Origin: Lepus europaeus
Lineage: Eukaryota > Chordata > Mammalia > Lagomorpha > Leporidae
DNA: 64,000 bases
NCBI RefSeq assembly: GCF_033115175.1
Contig: NC_084830.1
Location: 39,935,409 to 39,999,408 of the forward strand
Direction of reading: 5' to 3'
The translations under genes were made by a program, and so were the position numbers. The stretch's first letter is position 1. Every line of letters starts with the position of its first letter. Shown piece after piece: positions 1-12,983 of the stretch. The notes under the pieces are model-generated. The model ran no database searches. It worked only from the letters and a program-made list of their open reading frames with translations, and was not told the origin of the DNA.

Positions 1-194
1 AAATTAGTTAATTTACTGTTTAAGGTATATACTTTATCACTATACTATATTTAAAGAATCTTTAAATCTCCCTCTCACTATAACCAAATTTTGAGGAAGC
101 AACTTTAGTCTATTAGACCTATGATTTTTTCATACACAATGGACTACTATTATTTTATTCAATTACACACACACATTTTTTTTCAAGATGACAT

Positions 195-545
195 ATCCTA
201 GCTTTCTGCTGGCTATTACTTTTCTGATTCTTTTCTACTCTTCCACTGTACAAATTGAAATGCTCCAAGGCTCAGTCCTCAGACCTCTCTTCTCTATCTA
301 TGGCTTCCATCCTTGCTGTGAACCCTAGACTTGAATGAACATTTGATTCCTGGACAACTCCACTTGTCTGTCAATAGGCACCTCAAATCAAACATATCCC
401 AAAAACTAGAATGTAAATTCCATGAGGAAAGGGACTTGTCTATTTTGTTCAACACTGTATCTCCAATGTCTAGAAGAAAAGTGTCTGCTACTTAGTGATT
501 TCTCTATATTTACTGAATAAATAAATCCCCCAAACAATGAATGAA
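195..545 (+). repeat. L2 LINE fossil, 3' part
   Basis: Resembles the end of L2: GGCTCAGTCCTCAGACCTCT, later CTCCACTTGTCTGTCAATAG with CACCTCAAATCAAACATATCC, then the terminal CATGAGGAAAGGGACTTGTC and a TTTACTGAATAAATAAA end. Old and diverged; lies in FZD6 intron 2. Confidence 0.6.
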
Positions 546-1513
546 CAAGGATAAGACATATCAATAAAAAATTTGAATATCAGAATAAATAGATTATAAA
601 TGCTCCCACAGAGGCAGAAAACAGGATATAAGCAAAGACATTAAATTTTGAATATTTAATAATATTAGATGCTAAAGACAATGAAGAAATAACTCTAAAA
701 TTCTGAAAGAAAGTTACTTTCAACCTAGAATTTTGTTCTATTCTATTCTATTTTAAAAAGGATAAAGCAATGGCATTTTTGGCTCTATGAGAAACAATTT
801 TAACTTTCAGGTTTCTCTTCTTACGAAACAATTAGAAAATACAACATTGAGGAATATATGAATAAACCAGGAAGGAACATAATATGGGACTCAGGATTAA
901 TTGATCCAACATTGAAAAATAAGAAGATCAATGGTCTGCATGACAGCCGTGAGTCTAGCCCAGAAAGCACTCCGGGTGCACGAGTTGGGACAGATGGCTG
1001 ATGCAGAAGCTCTGCAGGGCATGGAGAAGGGGCCTGCTGCCAGTGGCTGATGAGTCTCTTGGGACATCTGGAAAAAAACAGCCATAGTTTCACAAAAAGC
1101 AAAGCAAGGAAGGAAAAATATAACTATTACATTAACTGTGGTGGGGGTCTGAGGAAATAAATGTAATCAAAATATACTGCTGGACCCAGCAGTGAACAAC
1201 ATTTAGTATTCCTAACTGAACTACTGATTTATTAGGAGGTTATAAGGAGAAATGGAAGTGGTGGAGTAAGAAAAACAAATTATCATCTACCAAGGAAAAA
1301 ATAAACAGACACTATCTGAAGCTCTAAACTGATGAGGCAATAAATTAAAAAGTAACCATATCAGCTAGAAGATGGCCTATCTACCAGAAGAGCACCTGCA
1401 AGAGTTCAAAGCCACTGTCTCTGAGAAGAAGGACTTCAATGGGGGCAGAGAATGGTAGGCAAGGATTGTTGCTTTCCTGTTAAAAGCCATTAAGTATTGA
1501 GGGTTTTTTTCCC
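546..1513. other. Unassigned intronic sequence
   Basis: AT-rich sequence. I see no exon, RNA gene or recognised repeat. Short frames near 821-1102 on the minus strand are not supported by any domain. Confidence 0.5.
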
Positions 1514-1757
1514 CAGCTTTATTCCAGTATAATTGATTGTGCTAAGTGGAGTATGCATAAAGTGTACAATTTGGTAAGCCTGAAGTTATTACCTTTATCA
1601 AGGTAGTAAAAGTTTCTTCTAGCCCCTTCGTAATCCCTCCTTCCCATCCATCCTCCTTCATATCCCCTCATTTACCTCCCTCCCTTGGAAACCATGATAT
1701 ACTTCCTGTCACTACAGAGTATTTTCCACAATTTTATATAAGTGGAATCAGATAGTA
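1514..1757 (-). repeat. Old L1 (L1M-type) 3' end fragment
   Basis: Antisense L1M tail pattern: AGCTTTATTCCAGTATAATTG, AAAGTGTACAATTTGGTAAG, then CCATGATATACTTCCTGTC and TATATAAGTGGAATCAGATA. Confidence 0.55.
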
Positions 1758-1842
1758 GCCTGCCTGCCTTCCTGTCTCCCTCTTTTCCTCCCTCCTTCCC
1801 TCCTTCTCTCCTTCCCTCCCTCCCTTCCTTCCTTTCTTCTTT
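1758..1842. repeat. (CCTT)n/(CCCT)n polypyrimidine tract
   Basis: About 85 bases almost entirely C and T on the plus strand, an impure CCTT/CTTC/TCCC low-complexity run abutting the L1M fragment. Confidence 0.9.
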
Positions 1843-3494
1843 TACTCAGCTTCTTATTTTCTAGAAAATAAAAAGAAGGAATGAAGATGTCTACTTTGAG
1901 TAGTATGGTCAACTAAATATCTTATAACATAAAACATTCAGATTTTGGATATACTGCAATAAATACACTTTAAAATACATTGTAATGCATGGTATGCACC
2001 TAATTAAGATCACCTTAAAATTTATAAAGGAAATAGCAACAAAATTCCAAGGAGAAATAGACAATTCCGTGATCATAAAGAAAAATTTCCATGTGTCATT
2101 CCTAGTAAATGAAAGGTTAAACAAAAAAATAAGTAAGTATGAGATTTGATTATGGTACTACAGTCAAGTCTGACTTAAAAGACACACAGAACCTACAGCC
2201 AATAGCAACAAGACATCAGTTTTGGACAATGCTAGCCAAGGGGCAGGTTCACCCTGTCCTGATGGAGCCGACAAGGCTGCCATAGTGCATATTATCTCTC
2301 TTATTTGAGGCCTGACCGCTCGCCACCTAACAAGAACCTGCTGGAGAACAAACAGCACAGACTTTCCTCAATTTCTTCCACGCTAAGGGGGAGTACTGTC
2401 TAGACTGTGTGAACAGCCTCTTCTGGGACTCAGGTGAGAGAAGGGGAGGCATAGGCAACTGGTAGCACTGACTGCTTACTGTCCCTAAGAAGCCTAGTCC
2501 CTCAATTTTTGGAGTGTCTGGTAATCAAACCTTTTGGTGGAAAGAAATAAAACATAGTGTCTAGTTCTTCTAACTTATTCATAAGTCATTTAGCAATAGC
2601 CATTATATAGCCAATGGTCAGCACTTAAGAACTAATTACTCCGAAAAAAGAAAGGCAAAATGAAATGAAAGTAACACACATACTTTGGCTACACTAAAAC
2701 ATCTTCTTACAGAGCAACCATGGCAAGTCATTTTTCTTGCTATTTCTACTAGGGTGCCAACACTGGTTAACCTAGTAACGCTGATGTCACACACTGTGGA
2801 GAGGATGAACTGGATTTTGAAAACTCAAATACCTTCAGAGACCAGACAGGTAAATTCAAAGGGTTATGACAACAGAAGCAGCTGCTACTCAACTCTAAAA
2901 TGCTGTTATTTGGAAATGTGGACACAAAACTATCAAATATATCAATTTTTCACAAGAAAACATGACCTGGATTTTTATCTTCACATTTTAGACTTTGGCA
3001 GTTTAATTTACACATTTAAAAAACTGCAAGACAAATAAACCATTAACTTTGGGTCAGCTGGAACACCAACTTCCAAGCTTTGCTGCAGATGGACAGACTC
3101 GATGAATTTTATACTTGAAAGAGACCTGAGAGGAACTTGGTGCATGTGTGCACGCACACCATGTTGCCCAGAAACATTTTCTTTAAGTACAAGACTACAA
3201 AGAAGACTGATGTAGTAAATAAATACAGGTCCGGCTGCTGTGGCTGAAAAGGAAGCCCGCCCTGCTGAGCTACTGCTCAATGTTCCCCTTCACTCTCAGT
3301 GACCTCAAAGTACCTCCAGAGAAGTTGGTTTAAAAACCACTGATCCAGGCCAAACCTTGAGATTCCAACAGAAAAGTGAAGTCAACTGCTTATTAAAATT
3401 ATCGTTGAAATTCCAAAATACACCTTGGGTTAAAATCTTGGGTTTTCTTATTCCTGACTGAATGTTACCATACCAATGCAATAGCTACTGATAA
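1843..3494. other. Unassigned intronic sequence
   Basis: No recognised repeat family. The open frames of 64-117 codons here (for example 2685-3038 plus) show no domain and no exon-like splice context, so none is called. Confidence 0.45.
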
Positions 3495-3722
3495 TAAATT
3501 AGAGCTTCGGTTTACTGAGCACTTACCATAAGCAAGGCACTGTGCTTGATCATGTACCATTTACCTATACTACAACTCTGAGACATGGATGTCCTTCTCT
3601 GTGCCTTGCAGATGAAGTAACTGAGGTTGTGAGATGGTAAGTTACTTGTACAGTCAGAAAACCAGTAACGCAGAATTAGGCAATGAACCGGGGGCCATGC
3701 ACTCGAGATGTAACCTTTACAC
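3495..3722 (-). repeat. MIR SINE fossil
   Basis: Antisense MIR signature: TTACTGAGCACTTACCATAA, GCAAGGCACTGTGCTTGATC, GCAGATGAAGTAACTGAGGT and a degraded tail of the tRNA-related half. Confidence 0.75.
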
Positions 3723-4143
3723 AGTGCTGCATTCGGTGCTCCCTGGAAACCACTCTTTCCCAAAGCACCAAGATGGACAAACATGCCAACAAGGACGAGG
3801 GAAGAACAGGTATCAAAGGAAGACTGGGAATCTTTCACATGGGAAAAAAAAAAAACACCTGTGTTTGGAAACAATAAATGTTCACAAGACACATATCAAA
3901 GACTATGAAAGACTATAATACCTTAAGCTATGTTTATCCCTTTGTTGGTAATGCATAAACCTCCTGAAGCAGGCAATTTTAGAACAAATTATTTTAGAAG
4001 AAATAATCACACTTTAAATAATGGGTTGTCAGTCTATTAATGACATCAATTGGTTGAAAAACGGGATGAACAAGTTTCATTCATCTTTTGAGGTAAAGAT
4101 TTTGATAGGAATCTCTTATGCTTTGCCACAAGATGCCCTGGGT

Positions 4144-4486
4144 TGGGGCTGGCACTATGGTGTAGTGGTTAAAGCCATCGCCTGCAGTGCTGGCATCCCA
4201 TATGGGCGCCAGTTCGAGTCCTGGCTGCTCCACTTCCAAACCAGTTCTCTGCTATGGCCTGGGAAAGCAGTACAAGATTGCTCAAGTCCTTGGGCCCCTG
4301 GACCCACATGGGAGACCCAAATAAAGCTCCTTGCTCCTGGCTCCTGGCTTCAGATTAGCCCAGCTCTGGACATTGCAGCCACTTGGAACATGAACCAGCA
4401 GATGGAAGACCTCTCTCTCTCTGCCTCTGCCTCTCTGTAACTCTGCCTTTCAAATAAATAAATAAATATTTAAAAAAAGAAAAGAA
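4144..4486 (+). repeat. CSINE (CAAATAAATAAA class) with 11-bp TSD
   Basis: A full-length C-repeat: tRNA-related head (GGGGCTGGCACTATGGTGTAG), B-box-like GTTCGAGTCC, a CT-rich region and an A-rich tail. Perfect TSD ATGCCCTGGGT at 4133-4143 and 4487-4497. This family is restricted to lagomorphs and is the main evidence for the organism. Confidence 0.95.
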
Positions 4487-4497
4487 ATGCCCTGGGT

Positions 4498-5392
4498 ACC
4501 ATTCTCCAAAACCAATCCTTAAAATGGGAGGCTCATTGTGATATTTCTTAAGTTCTGATGCCAGAGAACCAGAAAACAGTATGAAGAGCATGAGTTATTC
4601 AAAGATTGTAGCAGTGAGGGTGAGGGCTTCTAATGGCACTGGTTGATCTAAAAAAACACCAACTGGTATCCCTGAATTCTTGACTCAAAGTATGATGCAA
4701 AACACAAGGATGAAAAGAATGTGAGGCTTAAGAAGTTGAAAATTAAATGCACAGTTCAATCCTACAGGTTGCCAAATTCTATCAGTTATATTCGCTTTCT
4801 TTCTTCATAAGACATTTAGTGATACTCTGATTAGGAAAGCAGTATGGGGACACATAACAAGATTCAGAGTGCTCACACAGTGCTCTGAACTTGTAGTCTG
4901 TAGGCAAACCTCATCCAAACCATTTACTTTGTAAGAATAGCTACATTCCAAACCTCACCACTCTTCAAAGTCCCAACCAAAAAACTAGAGGTTCAGCCTA
5001 CCATGTCCTGGGATGGTCAAGTCAAAATCAAATCTGGAAAAAAGGCCTATAAATTAGTTGTCAGACACTGTTGCTTTATATTGGTTTCTGAGGGTTCTAG
5101 ATTAAGAAGGAAAGAACATTATTTTAGATAGGACTAAGACATAATGATGAGTTTACTTCTCAGAGATTCTACAGTGGTGTGCTAGCTAGCTTCAGACTCT
5201 GGGCTTTTGGAAGTTAGATGATAAACAAGCTCTTGATAGTGGTTCAATAAGACTACAAGCTCAACCCACTGTAATCCCAAGTCCACGTGTATATACTTTA
5301 ATAGCTCTATTTGGTAAAAACACAATTACCATATTGATTTCCTAGATAAATCAATCATGATAGGAGTAGCCAAGTAAAAAACCATTAGAGGG
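4498..5392. other. Unassigned intronic sequence
   Basis: No exon or recognised repeat seen. Confidence 0.5.
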
Positions 5393-5720
5393 AGTCTGGC
5401 ATGTTGTTCAGCAGGTTAAGCTACTGCCTGCGATGTTAATTCTTTATGATCGTTGGTTCGAGTTCCAGGTGCTCCACTCCTGATTCAGCTCTCTACTAAT
5501 GTGCCTGGGAAAGCAGCAGAATATAGCCCAAGCACTTGGGCTCTAGCCACCTGTCTTGGGAGACCTAGATGAAGTTCTAGGCCCCTGGCTTTGGTCTGGC
5601 CCAGCCCTGGCTGTTATGGCCACTTGGGGAGTGAACCAGTAAATGGAAAATGAGCTCTCCTTCCCTCTCTCTCTAACTCTGCCTTTCAAATAAGAAGATA
5701 CATCTTAAAAAAAAAAAAAA
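5393..5720 (+). repeat. CSINE, older diverged copy
   Basis: Head reads TCTGGCATGTTGTTCAGCAG; it keeps GTTCGAGTTCC and the ending CTGCCTTTCAAATAAG plus poly-A. No clean TSD, consistent with an older insertion than the copy at 4.1 kb. Confidence 0.85.
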
Positions 5721-6972
5721 TGAGAGGTCTCTTCCCTACCATGAGAGAAAAATCACCTGTTCATGCCAGGTGTGCCCAACAACATTCCATCTTCAAATGA
5801 AAATCTTAAAGACAAGCAAAAGTGGCGTGAGCACACTGCTCACATTCTCAGAATGCCAACTTCTGCCATATTTCTGTGTTATCCTTAAAACATACGTGTG
5901 GCTTTATGGAGAGTTCCTTCTGACCAAATGACTGATGAGGAAACAATTTTAGCCTGGTTTATACAAGCTGGCCCTAGGCAAGAGCAAACTGCTATAGGAT
6001 TCTAACTGCACTCAGAGCTGGCCCTGGTGGGCAGAACTGAAATCACCATGTATTGTCTACATTTCAGTACAAAGATGGTCTGAGGTAGGAAGTTACATTG
6101 ATTGATAGGCTACAGCTAACAGTATAACTGGATAAAGATTTATAAGGAACAAACTGGAGAATTGATGGTTAAGAGTCTGAAAATGTAGTGATAGAGTAGA
6201 ATTCTCGAAATTAGGAGCACAATTGTAAAATATTTTTGTTGACGTGAATGTAAACCAAAGGCCTCAATACAGAGGAAGCTTTTAAACACAGACTAAACAA
6301 TCCACTCTGTGGATGTCAATCAGCCTTTTCTCCCGTATTTGCTTATTATGCTCAGGAACAAAAGGGCTACGGTGGCAGGAAGGAGTGCCCAGATCTTAAA
6401 GCACAGATTTCTCCCTGAAGTTCATTTGCCCATTGCTGAACAGCTGCCAGAAGCAGAGCAGCCACCAACCTTAAGCTCTAAATGTGGTGCCACCAGAGGG
6501 TTCATCCAACTTTTTTAGTGTCAAAAAGTGCCCTGGACCCCTTCCATCCAATATTTGCCCTCGATGACATTCCTTGCTTACAAAGCTCCCAGATCATTCT
6601 TAGTCAGGGTCTTAGCTGTAGCTTGTTTCCTTGGGAGTCTGAGCTTTTTGAAATCTTGCCTACCTGTTGATTCTGTGAGCTACCTGCTACTCTTTTAATC
6701 AATTATTTTACAGGAACCACATCTTAGATGGAAAATACACAGAAAAAGAAGAAAATAATTCAAACCACAAAGCAAGGAGGATCACTTTTCAGAGTTAAAA
6801 GAACTAAAGATCTATAAAAAGTAAACAAAAGAAATAGAGATAATACTGAAATAGGTCTAAAAGTGTTTCTTTGGAAATGAGTAGCCAAGGGCAAAAAGTA
6901 ATCTAAGAAAATAAGCCTTTGCTAAAACCTAGAGCTAAGTGCACAATGACAAAAACAGGTTGCTCCTCCATC
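5721..6972. other. Unassigned intronic sequence
   Basis: No exon or repeat recognised. Open frames at 6309-6518 and 6482-6670 (plus) show no known domain and run against the direction of FZD6. Confidence 0.5.
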
Positions 6973-7092
6973 AGAATATGAATTACATGAGGGCACAGTG
7001 GTTTGTGTGGTTCATTATAGTATTCCCAGGACCTGAATAGTGCTTCAAATATTTATTTACTGAGGCATCCAAATATTTGTTGAACAAACACT
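6973..7092 (+). repeat. L2 LINE 3' end fragment
   Basis: Terminal L2 pattern: ATGAATTACATGAGGGCACA, GTTCATTATAGTATTCCCAG and CCAAATATTTGTTGAACAAA. Confidence 0.65.
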
Positions 7093-8394
7093 AGCTGGTC
7101 TCAATGAGATGTATCAGGGAAAGGACCAGTTAGCTCTCCATGATAAAATGATTTGATTCTTCCCTTCACAGTCTGAAAGAACTGCATCCGTCTGTGGTCA
7201 GGCTCTCTTGAGGGCACAACTAATAATCTCCTAGATTGTGGAACACTTGGGTTTGGAATAGGAACCTGTTCCAACAGCAGAGCCTCCCAGGAGAAATATT
7301 ATCCTTTCTGTACATACACACATCACACACCTACCCTAATTTTGAAGACCCAGAGAAAGCACAGTACTTTCCCTACTACAGCAACAGTTTCATCAGTGAA
7401 GGTAAGCTTGTTGTTTCTACATTTAAAACACAAAAGCGTTATTTATTCAATTGACTTGAAACACTTCTCAATATCTTTGTCATTTTACATGACTGCTATC
7501 CTACTTTCAGAATAGCTAAAGCTATTTTCAGAGTTTTCCCTGAGAAACAAAGAAGTTAATTACACCAAACATATTCTTTCCTCGCCTATGCATTTGTTTT
7601 AAAGGGCAAAGAATAAGGAAGAAAGATGACAGCAGGAAAAGGTCCATTAGACTCTTCTAAAAGCAGAAAAATGAAAAATGTTTAAAACCACTGTACCATC
7701 TAAAAATAGATTTTTTTCCTTAAAAGTTTGTGTGTCCATTTCTTCTCCATCCTTTTATTTTTAATTGTATAGAGACATTTTAATAGTACATATTAACAGG
7801 TGGAGAGGAAAGTTTTTTTTGGCTCACTTCCCTTTAGACTATTTAAAAGTGGAATGACCCCATGCTGTTCCAAACACAATACATGGCTTTGCTTTTGCCT
7901 AGACCTCAATGAAGGCAATTCAAAAAGAAAAATACAATATTCCTGTTTCCATTTTCCCTAGATCAGTCTCAGCCCTTTCTGGATGAAATCAGTCTCTCAT
8001 GGGACATCAACCTCACAATCTGAGAAACAATGCTCTAGATACGAAACAAAAGGAAAACCGGCAACCATTTGTTTTTCCACTTGGGAGAGTTAGACTGTAC
8101 AACATCCTTTTCATTTCAAAGCTAAGTTACTATTCAGAACTGTAAATTAACTCTGCATAATACAAGTGATTTCAGGCTCAGATAATAAAGAAAAAATTTA
8201 GGTTCCTTATTTCAAGCAATCTCTGAAACAAAACTGAAGAACCAGGATATCCCAGACAGATACTTTCAGGTTGTGATAAATTTGACTTAAAAATTTTATG
8301 TGGAAAGTAAATAACATATAAATCAGGGAACAATGATAAACATGCACACTAATATTTATTTATCACATGATATAGTATCCTTAAAACACTTTCA
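7093..8394. other. Unassigned intronic sequence
   Basis: AT-rich, no recognised element. Confidence 0.5.
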
Positions 8395-8600
8395 AGGAGC
8401 TTAAACCAAAGTTTAGCAAGCTAAATGGTCCATTGCCTGTTTTTGTAAACACAATTTTATTGAAACACAGCCCCACTCATTTGTTTATATACTGCCTGTG
8501 AGTGCTTTTGTGCCACAATTGCTGAGTTGAACAGAGACTATATGATCTGCAAAATCAGAAATATTTGGCCCTTTACAGGAAAAGTCTGTAATGCTTGCTC
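8395..8600. mobile_element. Ancient DNA-transposon fragment, family not named
   Basis: Contains CCTGTTTTTGTAAACACAAT, TTTATTGAAACACAGCCCCA and a terminal AAATATTTGGCCCTTTACAG. This is the pattern of a common non-autonomous mammalian DNA element whose reverse reads 'aaagggccagatagtaaata'. I recognise the pattern but am not sure of the family name. Confidence 0.5.
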
Positions 8601-8604
8601 TAAA

Positions 8605-8782
8605 GCATTGGGTCTTGAACTTTAACATTCATAAGAAACACTAGGACAGCCTCTTAAAACAGTTTCCTGGACTCTCCCTTCAGATGATGACTGGGTAGGT
8701 TGGGGTGGGGTACATCAACTCAACTTTCTAAGAAACTAATGAGCTGCTGGTCTATGAACTGAACTTTGAGAGCCACAGCTCA
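8605..8782 (-). mobile_element. MER20 (hAT non-autonomous DNA transposon)
   Basis: Reads as the reverse of MER20: TTGAACTTTAACATTCATAA, a central GGTTGGGGTGGGG, then ATGAGCTGCTGGTCTATGAA and a final AACTTTGAGAGCCACAG terminal-repeat remnant. It lies in FZD6 intron 2. Confidence 0.65.
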
Positions 8783-9514
8783 AAGCCATTTCATATAATC
8801 ACAATGACCATAAGTGTCTAAATTCTATAATAGGTTAGTTGATAAAAAAAAACAAAAAACAAAAAAAACTGAGGAACAAAAGAGGAATGAGATAGATCTT
8901 TTGACTTACTTGGAATTCTTGGTGGCAAAGAAGATACAATTGGTTGCCCTAATCATCAAATAATTCTTTAGCACCTCTGCCCAACACTAACTCCCAGTAA
9001 ATGTTGGATATTAAACAGGGACCAATAGGAATCAAAGGCAATTGGGTTTGAGGTGAAAACCCAAGCTGCTCCTCTGAGAATCTATAAAACACATTTTTGT
9101 AAAAGCCAAGGTATTTGCAGCTATAATTTAGGAGTTTCCTGGACTATAGTCATAAACTGAAGTACTGAAGTATAACATTTGAAAGATTTGTGACACATAT
9201 AGTTTATAATCCAACAGTTCAAACAAATGATGAATTTTTAATTCATCAATTTATTTCATATAATTATTGAAATTCTAACAAGTATGTGTACAGCTCATAG
9301 AGAAAATAGAGAATGTGAACTAATTTGTTTAAAACTAGGATGAAGCAGAACAAAAAAGGATGATATGAAAACCACCTAAAAATACCAGAATAGTTTTAAC
9401 TTGGACACTGCAATAGAGGTAGAAGGCAAAGATTTGGGGGGAAATTTTTCTTTGCTGATTTAGAGGAAGAGGAAAAACCACCTTTCTCTTTATTCAGTGT
9501 CCATCGAGACTCTA
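8783..9514. other. Unassigned intronic sequence
   Basis: Includes a short A-rich (CAAAA)n patch near 8848-8870. Otherwise nothing is recognised. Confidence 0.5.
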
Positions 9515-10075
9515 CCATGCCCAGAGGTATTGTGCTCATGTAAGCCATCAGGGATGAAGATAAATAAACACCGTTCCTGCCTTCAACAAGTTCATCATCT
9601 AGTGAGAGCGAATGTAAATAACGGAAATACTGCAATACTGTATGAGGTCAGTTGTATATGTTAAGTCCTATGAAAGCTTAGAGAGTGAGTTGATTAAATA
9701 TGCTTGGAAGAAAGGTCAAAGAGGCCTTCACTAAAAACAACTGCTTTAACTGAGACCTGAAGGAACTGAGCAGGTGAATAAGAGTAGGTAGAGAGTCCAC
9801 AAGAGATTACAATATCTCCAACAGTCCATGGAGGGAGGGAGTGATACACACTTGAGTTTAAAAATAGGCCAGTTTGGTGAGCAGAGTACATAACGTGGGA
9901 AGGGACAAGATGGGAGGCTGGACAGGGTCTCATATGAAGAGTCTTGGGCACCATCTTAAAACCAGGCCTGTATTTCTTCAGCTTTAGGGAAATGATGAAG
10001 ATTTTCAATTCTAAAATTAAATGTACAGATTTGCATTTTAAAAAAATCACTTTGGCACCCATAGAGGAAAGAGAC
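9515..10075 (-). repeat. L2 LINE fossil
   Basis: Antisense L2 body in consensus order: ACCGTTCCTGCCTTCAACAA, GTTCATCATCTAGTGAGAGC, GAGACCTGAAGGAACTGAGC, and finally CAGATTTGCATTTTAAAAAA followed by ATCACTTTGGC. One of the longest L2 remnants in the window. Confidence 0.75.
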
Positions 10076-11000
10076 AGAAGGCTAGGGATTTTATTTTTGA
10101 TCTAACAAAACTTTGTATGCAAGACACTGATGAGAAGGAGAGGAGTAGAGCTGAATAGAGGTTTAAAAAAAGTCACTCAATTTTTATCTAAATGAAGTTC
10201 ATAAAAATGAAGCAAAGATTGGAATTGAAACATTATATTCTGGATCTTAGGAAATGCTATCCTACTTATCCAATAAAGTCAAAGGTGTTAAAGAACAGCT
10301 AAAGATGACATATGGTCCAGACTGAAATGACTGTCAGTTCATAGTGTTCAAATCTTGGACAAATCCTAACTTCCCTGGGCTTCAGTTTCTTCACCTATAT
10401 AATAAAGGGTTCAAAGTTCTTAACCTGAACCACATACAGATGTATACTTCTAAATAATTGGTTTCCACTATACCACTCATTTTACTTATTTAAATAAAAA
10501 AAATCTTCTTATTTTGAAAAAGAGTTAATGACACAAAAGAAGAAGGATTGTGTGATCTTTGGGGTCACTTAGAAACTTTCAAATTATAAGATCTTGGTCA
10601 TTCAATACAGGAACTAAAAGAATATGCTGCTGGCTGAAGACAACTACGAATGGGCAAAAGGAAAAGCACAATACCACAGACCAAAAATAAAAATTATTTG
10701 TAGTGATGAAAAGTCAAAGTCAAGTTGATATTATTCATATTTTACCTTTCCATTCCCCCTTCTATCCCTTTCTCCTTCTGTAAGATTAGGTTGATACTGG
10801 TATTACATGACTATTTGATGGCCTGTTTCTTTTGTATCCTTAAACACACTGCAGTATGATTTATAAGGGGAAAAAAAAACCCTCATTAGTAAAGGCAATG
10901 AGGAAATTTAGGTGTACAGCTGTAACACCCTAAATACACCCAATTGTGTCTGACTTTGGAGGCTACATAGGGTTGGGCTTCATTAGAAGTTGGATGGCAG
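10076..11000. other. Unassigned intronic sequence with small MIR remnant
   Basis: Mostly unrecognised. About 10325-10405 resembles a plus-strand MIR core (CTTCCCTGGGCTTCAGTTTC followed by TTCACCTATAT). Confidence 0.45.
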
Positions 11001-11336
11001 AGGCCAGCGCCGTGGCTCAATAGGCTAATCCTCCGCCTGCGGCACTGGCACACCGGGTTCTAGTCCCAGTCGGAGTGCTGGATTCTGTCCTGGTTGCCCC
11101 TCTTCCAGGCCAGCTCTCTGCTATGGCCCAGGAGTGCAGTGGAGGATGGCCCAAGTGCTTGGGCCCTGCACCCGCACAGGAGACCAGGAGAAGCACCTGG
11201 CTCCTGGCTTCAGATCAGTGCGATGCGCCGGCCACAGCGGCCATTGGAGGGTGAACCAATGGTAAAGGAAGACCTTTCTCTCTGTCTCTCTCTCTCTCTC
11301 ACTGTCCACTCTGCCTGTCAAAAAAAAAAAAAAAAA
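11001..11336 (+). repeat. CSINE (TGTCAAAA class) with 16-bp TSD
   Basis: Head GGCCAGCGCCGTGGCTCAAT, centre GTTCTAGTCCCAGTCGGAGT, end CTCTGCCTGTC plus a poly-A of about 17. TSD AGAAGTTGGATGGCAG at 10985-11000 and 11337-11352, with one mismatch, so a fairly recent insertion in FZD6 intron 2. Confidence 0.95.
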
Positions 11337-11352
11337 AGAAGTTGGATGCCAG

Positions 11353-12977
11353 AAAGTTTCGTTTGTAAGAAATATTATATAATAAAGAATTTGGCAAAGT
11401 TGACAATCAAATAAAGAAGGGAAGAACAAAAAGCCTTCTTGATAATTAGCCTAGACACACAACCACTTGGGAAAGAAGCTTGGTAAGGCTTGGTAAGTAA
11501 AAAACAAAACAAACAAACAAAAAGTAAAAAAAAAAAAAGAATTGGTTTTAAAAAGATATGTGCAGGTCAAAAAGTAGCTGTTACCCATCTTATAATTATA
11601 GGTATTCAATAGCAATGATGCATCTCTCCCCTGTCCTTATCATGGCATTCTAAGATAAGGAACTTTAGTCTAAATGGTAAGAGTTTTTAAGATCATTGTA
11701 AGCATTCAAACCAAAATGCAAACTAAAATGTAGCTAACAGTAGTTAGGAAGGAAACCAGTTTAACAAAAAAAATTTTAACACAGTTCAAAATTAGTTATA
11801 AAACATATTGGCATCAGAAAAAAATGTGAATGAATGATGTAATTATCACTTGACAGTATTCCTACTACATACTTTATTTTAGTCAAAATAAAACCATCAA
11901 AAGGCTTCTGATTAGTCAATGAAAGTCTCAGTGCATCATCTGTTCAGTGTTCAAAAGGATATCTTGTACTGGTTTGAAAAACCACTGAAAATTTTAATAA
12001 TATTATTTGTAATATCCTTTTAAATTACAGCCACTTAGTATTTAAAAAGCTTTTCTATTCTAGACATGAGTCTACAATGAGGTAGTCAGCCAACTATTCA
12101 ACTGAACAACAATGGAAGACCTTCAAACCTGCAAAAGCAAATCTAGGCAGTTTTAAAAATAGAATCGATATTAAATTCATGGGGGTTTCATCTCTTAACA
12201 ATAGGAGGGGAAAAGGGCTCTTACCCGTTCTCAGAAAGTTCTTCTAGAGAAAAACTACAAAAACAACCCATTTGTCTTCTTTCCTTCATGAGACTTATCA
12301 GCCTAACAGATCTGTATGGGAGAGCAGGTTCCTGTCTCTACAGGTAGCTCTTTCTTCCCACACCTCCCTAGCAATTTACATCTCTCTAAAGCAGAAGCAA
12401 GTAACTGAGGCACCTAAGGCAATCTTTAGTGACACTGTTCTTGCCTGACTTGTGGTTTCTTTTAATAACTATCTTACGGAGAATACAGTCACTTTTTAGT
12501 AAAACACTGTCTGCAGTCCCAAAGCCTCCCAATAATTTGCTTCAGAAAAACTATGCCAAATGAACAAAATCGTTCTTTACAAAAACATTAAATTGCTTCA
12601 CTTTTAGTCCAGGCAATCTAGATTATACCTGTATGTTCTGTGAATTAAAAAAAAAAAAACAAAAAAACCTGCATTTCTAGAGGAACTACCATACTTCATT
12701 CAGAAAAGCAACATATTCGCCAGGTATAAGGTATTTAGGTATTATTCATAATCATATTTCATTATTAAACCCTATCTTAAGCAAATTCACTAAAGACATA
12801 GCCAAATGACACAAAATACAAATAGGGAGCTTTAATTTTCAAAAAAATTGCTCAAAATATGACTTGTCCAAAAATGTGAAGGAATCCCCTGCTGTGTTTA
12901 AAAATAAAGGCATATTTATAGTTTATTCCAGAACAGAACATCAACTATTTTTCATTGAGGGCATGAAGAACTTAACC
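11353..12977. other. Unassigned FZD6 intron 2 sequence near the donor
   Basis: About 1.6 kb next to the exon with no recognised repeat apart from A-rich patches (11506-11540, 12639-12667). The lack of repeats is compatible with constrained intronic sequence, but that is inference. Confidence 0.45.
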
Positions 12978-12983
12978 ACTCAC

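Larger units (their letters stand above)
1..12983 (-). other. FZD6: FZD6 intron 2 (proximal part, runs off window)
   Basis: From the GT donor at 12983 down to position 1 there is no open frame resembling the next FZD6 exon (rest of the cysteine-rich domain, then membrane segments). The stretch is therefore read as intron. It is AT-rich and holds three CSINEs, MIR, L2 and MER20 fossils and an old L1 3' end, listed separately. The acceptor of this intron is outside the window. That the intron exceeds 12.9 kb is inferred from the absence of the next exon. Confidence 0.8.

Noticed and set aside
4144-4230. tRNA gene-like A and B boxes in CSINE heads
   Set aside because: These belong to the tRNA-derived SINE promoter. 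No cloverleaf with intact anticodon stem is present.
12972-12983. Extension of the FZD6 exon by four codons to a stop (VSG then TAA)
   Set aside because: These bases are the intronic GTGAGT donor and beyond. The family protein continues into the next exon.
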